Of a DNA stretch of 8,285 nt, positions 6,893-8,285 are shown in pieces. Under the pieces are notes generated by a model that was not told the origin of the DNA, made no database searches, and was given only the letters and a program-made list of their open reading frames with translations. Numbering within the stretch: position 1 is the first letter of the stretch; the number at the start of each line of letters is the position of its first letter. Location of the stretch: positions 1 to 8,285 of the forward strand of contig RPPD01000077.1 of the NCBI GenBank assembly GCA_003818675.1, given 5' to 3'. Origin of the DNA: Spirochaetaceae bacterium (GTDB taxonomy: Bacteria > Spirochaetota > Spirochaetia > SZUA-6 > RPPD01). A program made the translations under genes and the position numbers.

Positions 6893-6925
6893 GGAAGTCT
6901 CCTTTTCTTGTTCTTGGAACTTCCG
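6892..6925 (-). promoter_or_regulatory. Hairpin presenting the ribosome binding site of the Yip1-family gene
   Basis: On the minus-strand transcript CGGAAGU (6925-6919) can pair perfectly with ACUUCCG (6898-6892), enclosing a 20-nt loop. The ribosome binding site AAGGAG (6904-6899) lies at the 3' edge of that loop, and the first base of the GTG start is the last paired base. Such a fold could limit or gate translation. It also supports the GTG start, because the Shine-Dalgarno spacing is ideal. Confidence 0.4.
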
Positions 6926-6933
6926 GGATACCC

Positions 6934-6953
6934 ATCTTCACACAATCTTCACA
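6934..6953. repeat. Two 9-bp direct repeats 11 bp apart, possible regulator site
   Basis: ATCTTCACA occurs at 6934-6942 and again at 6945-6953, start-to-start 11 bp, about one turn of the helix. They lie in the 127-bp divergent region between the Yip1-family gene and the exported-protein/iron-sulfur unit. OmpR/PhoB-type response regulators commonly bind direct repeats with 11-bp phasing, so this could be an operator. No confident -35/-10 pair is visible for either gene in this gap. Confidence 0.35.
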
Positions 6954-7007
6954 ATTTCTCCAATCAGTCTTTGAATATCCTGACTATGCTTGTTCCAGAC
7001 ACGCTTC

Positions 7008-7014
7008 AAGGAGG
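7008..7014 (+). promoter_or_regulatory. Strong ribosome binding site that sets the start of the exported-protein gene
   Basis: AAGGAGG ends 5 nt before the ATG at 7020. An in-frame ATG at 6990 would place this site inside coding sequence and would put ten polar residues before the signal peptide, so 7020 is preferred. Confidence 0.75.
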
Positions 7015-7019
7015 AATAT

Positions 7020-7457
7020 ATGAAACGATTGACTGGATTGATTGTGTATTTATCATTGGGATTGTCCCTTTTTGCCTGTGAAATGACATTCATGCTTGAT
7101 GGCTCGCGCCTGGTTCCGGGACAGAGTGTTGTACTCACGGCAGGCAGCACTCATGTACTATCCATAGTCTTTGCAGAAGATCACGGCAATTGCACACTCC
7201 TGCCCGAAAAGACTGTTTTCCTTTTAAACGATGAAAAATGGAAAGAGGGCAAGGATTATCTTCCACTCGTGCTTAAAAGTCCTGTTGTCTGGAAATCGGT
7301 TTCCAGCACCAGGCACGAAACCTCGATAAGCTTCACTGCCGGCTCTGCTGGCTCTGCTGGCTCTGCCGGACCTGCGGGATCCGTTGTGCTCGAGGTCATA
7401 CGTGACTGTGACAAGAAGGCCGGGTACGACGAGAAGTTCATGTTCGTGATCAAATAG
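7020..7457 (+). CDS. Small exported protein, probable lipoprotein, with Ala-Gly-Ser repeat
   Basis: The 145-residue product begins with a clear signal sequence (KR, then a hydrophobic run to about residue 19) ending LSLFAC. Cys20 could be a lipidation site; Phe at -2 is not classical, but spirochaete lipoboxes are loose. Signal peptidase I cleavage after FA is the alternative. The mature part looks like a small beta-sandwich with alternating hydrophobic strands; Cys58 and Cys130 could form a disulfide. Residues 107-121 are five consecutive AG(S/P) triplets, probably a flexible loop. I do not recognise the family. The stop codon is 15 bp before the next gene, which has its own good ribosome binding site, so the two are surely co-transcribed. 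It is likely a periplasmic or membrane-anchored partner of the iron-sulfur protein, but a direct role in electron transfer is not shown: no haem or metal motif is visible. Confidence 0.85.
   Translation: MKRLTGLIVYLSLGLSLFACEMTFMLDGSRLVPGQSVVLTAGSTHVLSIVFAEDHGNCTLLPEKTVFLLNDEKWKEGKDYLPLVLKSPVVWKSVSSTRHETSISFTAGSAGSAGSAGPAGSVVLEVIRDCDKKAGYDEKFMFVIK
7338..7382 (+). repeat. 9-bp in-frame tandem repeat, five units
   Basis: Five 9-bp units encode AGS AGS AGS AGP AGS. The second and third units are identical (GCTGGCTCT), and the others differ at third positions plus one Ser-to-Pro change. The near-identity of the first three units suggests recent slippage, so the copy number may vary between strains without breaking the frame. 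Confidence 0.8.
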
Positions 7458-7472
7458 GGAAAGGGAGGGGCC

Positions 7473-8285
7473 ATGAAGGGCAGGTTTTCTAAAATCCGTT
7501 TCACGGTGCAGATACTGTTTTTTCTGTTTGTCGCCGGCCTGGCTGTCTGGGGCCAGATTGCCCCGGCAGTGCATGAGCAGGAAACCGGGCAATCCGGCTC
7601 CGGCGATCTGCACTCCATCTGCCCCTTTGGCGCTGTTGAGACAGCGGGCAGACTTTTGACACAGGGTCTCTTTGTGCCAAAGACATCCCCGCAGAATATG
7701 GTTGTATTTGGCGCACTCGCGTTTCTGACAATTTTGTTCGGTGCGGTTTTCTGCGGCTGGCTTTGCCCCCTGGGTTCAATACAGGAATGGGTGGGCAAGC
7801 TCGGTAAAAAAATCTTCGGCCGCAAATACAACCATTTTGTGTTGCCAAAGATTGACAGGATTTTTGGATACCTGCGCTATGGTGTCCTGGCGCTCGTCAT
7901 ATTCAAGACAACTGAACTGGTGACGCTCACTTTTACCGCCCTGGATCCGTTTTACGCGCTCTTCAATTTTTTTACAGGCTCGGCGCTCCCGTCCGCGCTT
8001 GTGGTTCTTGGTGTGGTGCTGGCAGCGTCATTGTTTGTAGAGCGGCCGTGGTGCCGCTGGTTCTGTCCGCTGGGTGCACTCACGGGCCTCATACAAAAGT
8101 TATCGCCATGGAAGATTCGGACACGGGCAGGATGCACAGAATGCGGTCGGTGTACATACTCATGCCCTGTGAATATAGATGTCTGCGCAAAACCTGCTGT
8201 CACTGATGCGCACTGCATCCGCTGTATGGAATGCCTTGACACATGCAACAAGGATGCGCTTGGTTTTTCATTGCCTGGAGGCAAG
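7473..8285 (+). CDS. NapH/CcoG-type membrane-bound 4Fe-4S protein (3' partial)
   Basis: The frame from ATG 7473 is open to the window end (271 codons, no stop), so the C-terminus is missing. A GGGAGGGG lies 2 nt before the ATG. The N-terminus has a membrane helix (about 11-29), then a loop with HSICPFGAVE (48-57). The two hallmark motifs CGWLCPLG (94-101) and CRWFCPLG (194-201) follow helices at about 76-93 and 173-189, with another helix at about 134-146 and a hydrophobic stretch near 150-170. Two ferredoxin-type sites come last: Cys221, 224, 227 and 231 (CxxCxxCxxxCP), and Cys248, 251, 254 and 258. This is the architecture of the NapH/MauN/CcoG/NosR family of membrane electron-transfer proteins, which pass electrons between the quinone pool or cytoplasmic donors and periplasmic acceptors. 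The actual partner is unknown. The upstream exported protein, 15 bp away, is the best candidate for a functional partner. Confidence 0.92.
   Translation, partial: MKGRFSKIRFTVQILFFLFVAGLAVWGQIAPAVHEQETGQSGSGDLHSICPFGAVETAGRLLTQGLFVPKTSPQNMVVFGALAFLTILFGAVFCGWLCPLGSIQEWVGKLGKKIFGRKYNHFVLPKIDRIFGYLRYGVLALVIFKTTELVTLTFTALDPFYALFNFFTGSALPSALVVLGVVLAASLFVERPWCRWFCPLGALTGLIQKLSPWKIRTRAGCTECGRCTYSCPVNIDVCAKPAVTDAHCIRCMECLDTCNKDALGFSLPGGK

Noticed and set aside
7256..7831. A 191-codon minus-strand frame opposite the exported-protein and iron-sulfur genes
   Set aside because: It is antisense to two well-supported genes, and its Pro-Ala-Glu repeat is just the complement of the AG(S/P) repeat.

Overview
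The window most likely comes from a spirochaete, probably Treponema-like with intermediate GC. The evidence is indirect: a short YjfB-type putative motility protein, a threonyl-tRNA synthetase with an MTCPFQ version of the zinc-cysteine motif, lipoprotein-type exported proteins, and several genes without a Shine-Dalgarno. No rRNA, tRNA, CRISPR array, insertion sequence or phage gene is visible, so this is ordinary chromosome with some accessory, envelope-related content.

Layout. Positions 2-850 (+) hold the C-terminal part of a Tyr/Ser/Thr/Pro-rich, probably surface or secreted protein cut by the window edge. Facing it at 879-1247 (-) is a broken gene for an exported, possibly outer-membrane, protein. 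It has a good ribosome binding site and a clear signal peptide, but its coding potential runs through three reading frames. Upstream on the same strand are an orphan ABC transporter ATPase (1318-2097) and a 500-residue polytopic membrane protein that resembles GT-C glycosyltransferases (2163-3665). These three minus-strand units could form one transcript from a strong promoter at 3667-3702.

Divergently from it, a second strong promoter drives a 57-codon YjfB-family gene (3765-3938). Both promoters are placed so that the predicted transcript starts at, or 2 nt before, the start codon, suggesting leaderless mRNAs. Next is thrS (643 aa, start at 4097), with its own promoter and a leader hairpin. 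It converges, with a 12-bp gap, on a Yip1-family membrane protein (minus, 6041-6892) whose ribosome binding site lies in the loop of a predicted hairpin.

The last part is a two-gene plus-strand unit: a small exported protein or lipoprotein with an Ala-Gly-Ser repeat (7020-7457), then 15 bp later a NapH/CcoG-type membrane iron-sulfur protein (7473 to the window end, incomplete). The second gene is open to the edge and has two CxxxCP motifs and two 4Fe-4S ferredoxin motifs. The pair suggests an envelope electron-transfer function. The divergent region between this unit and the Yip1 gene carries two 9-bp direct repeats one helical turn apart, a plausible regulator site.

I see no strong evidence for an entirely new biological system. 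The best leads are the leaderless divergent promoter pair, the three-frame pseudogene and the exported protein / iron-sulfur protein operon.
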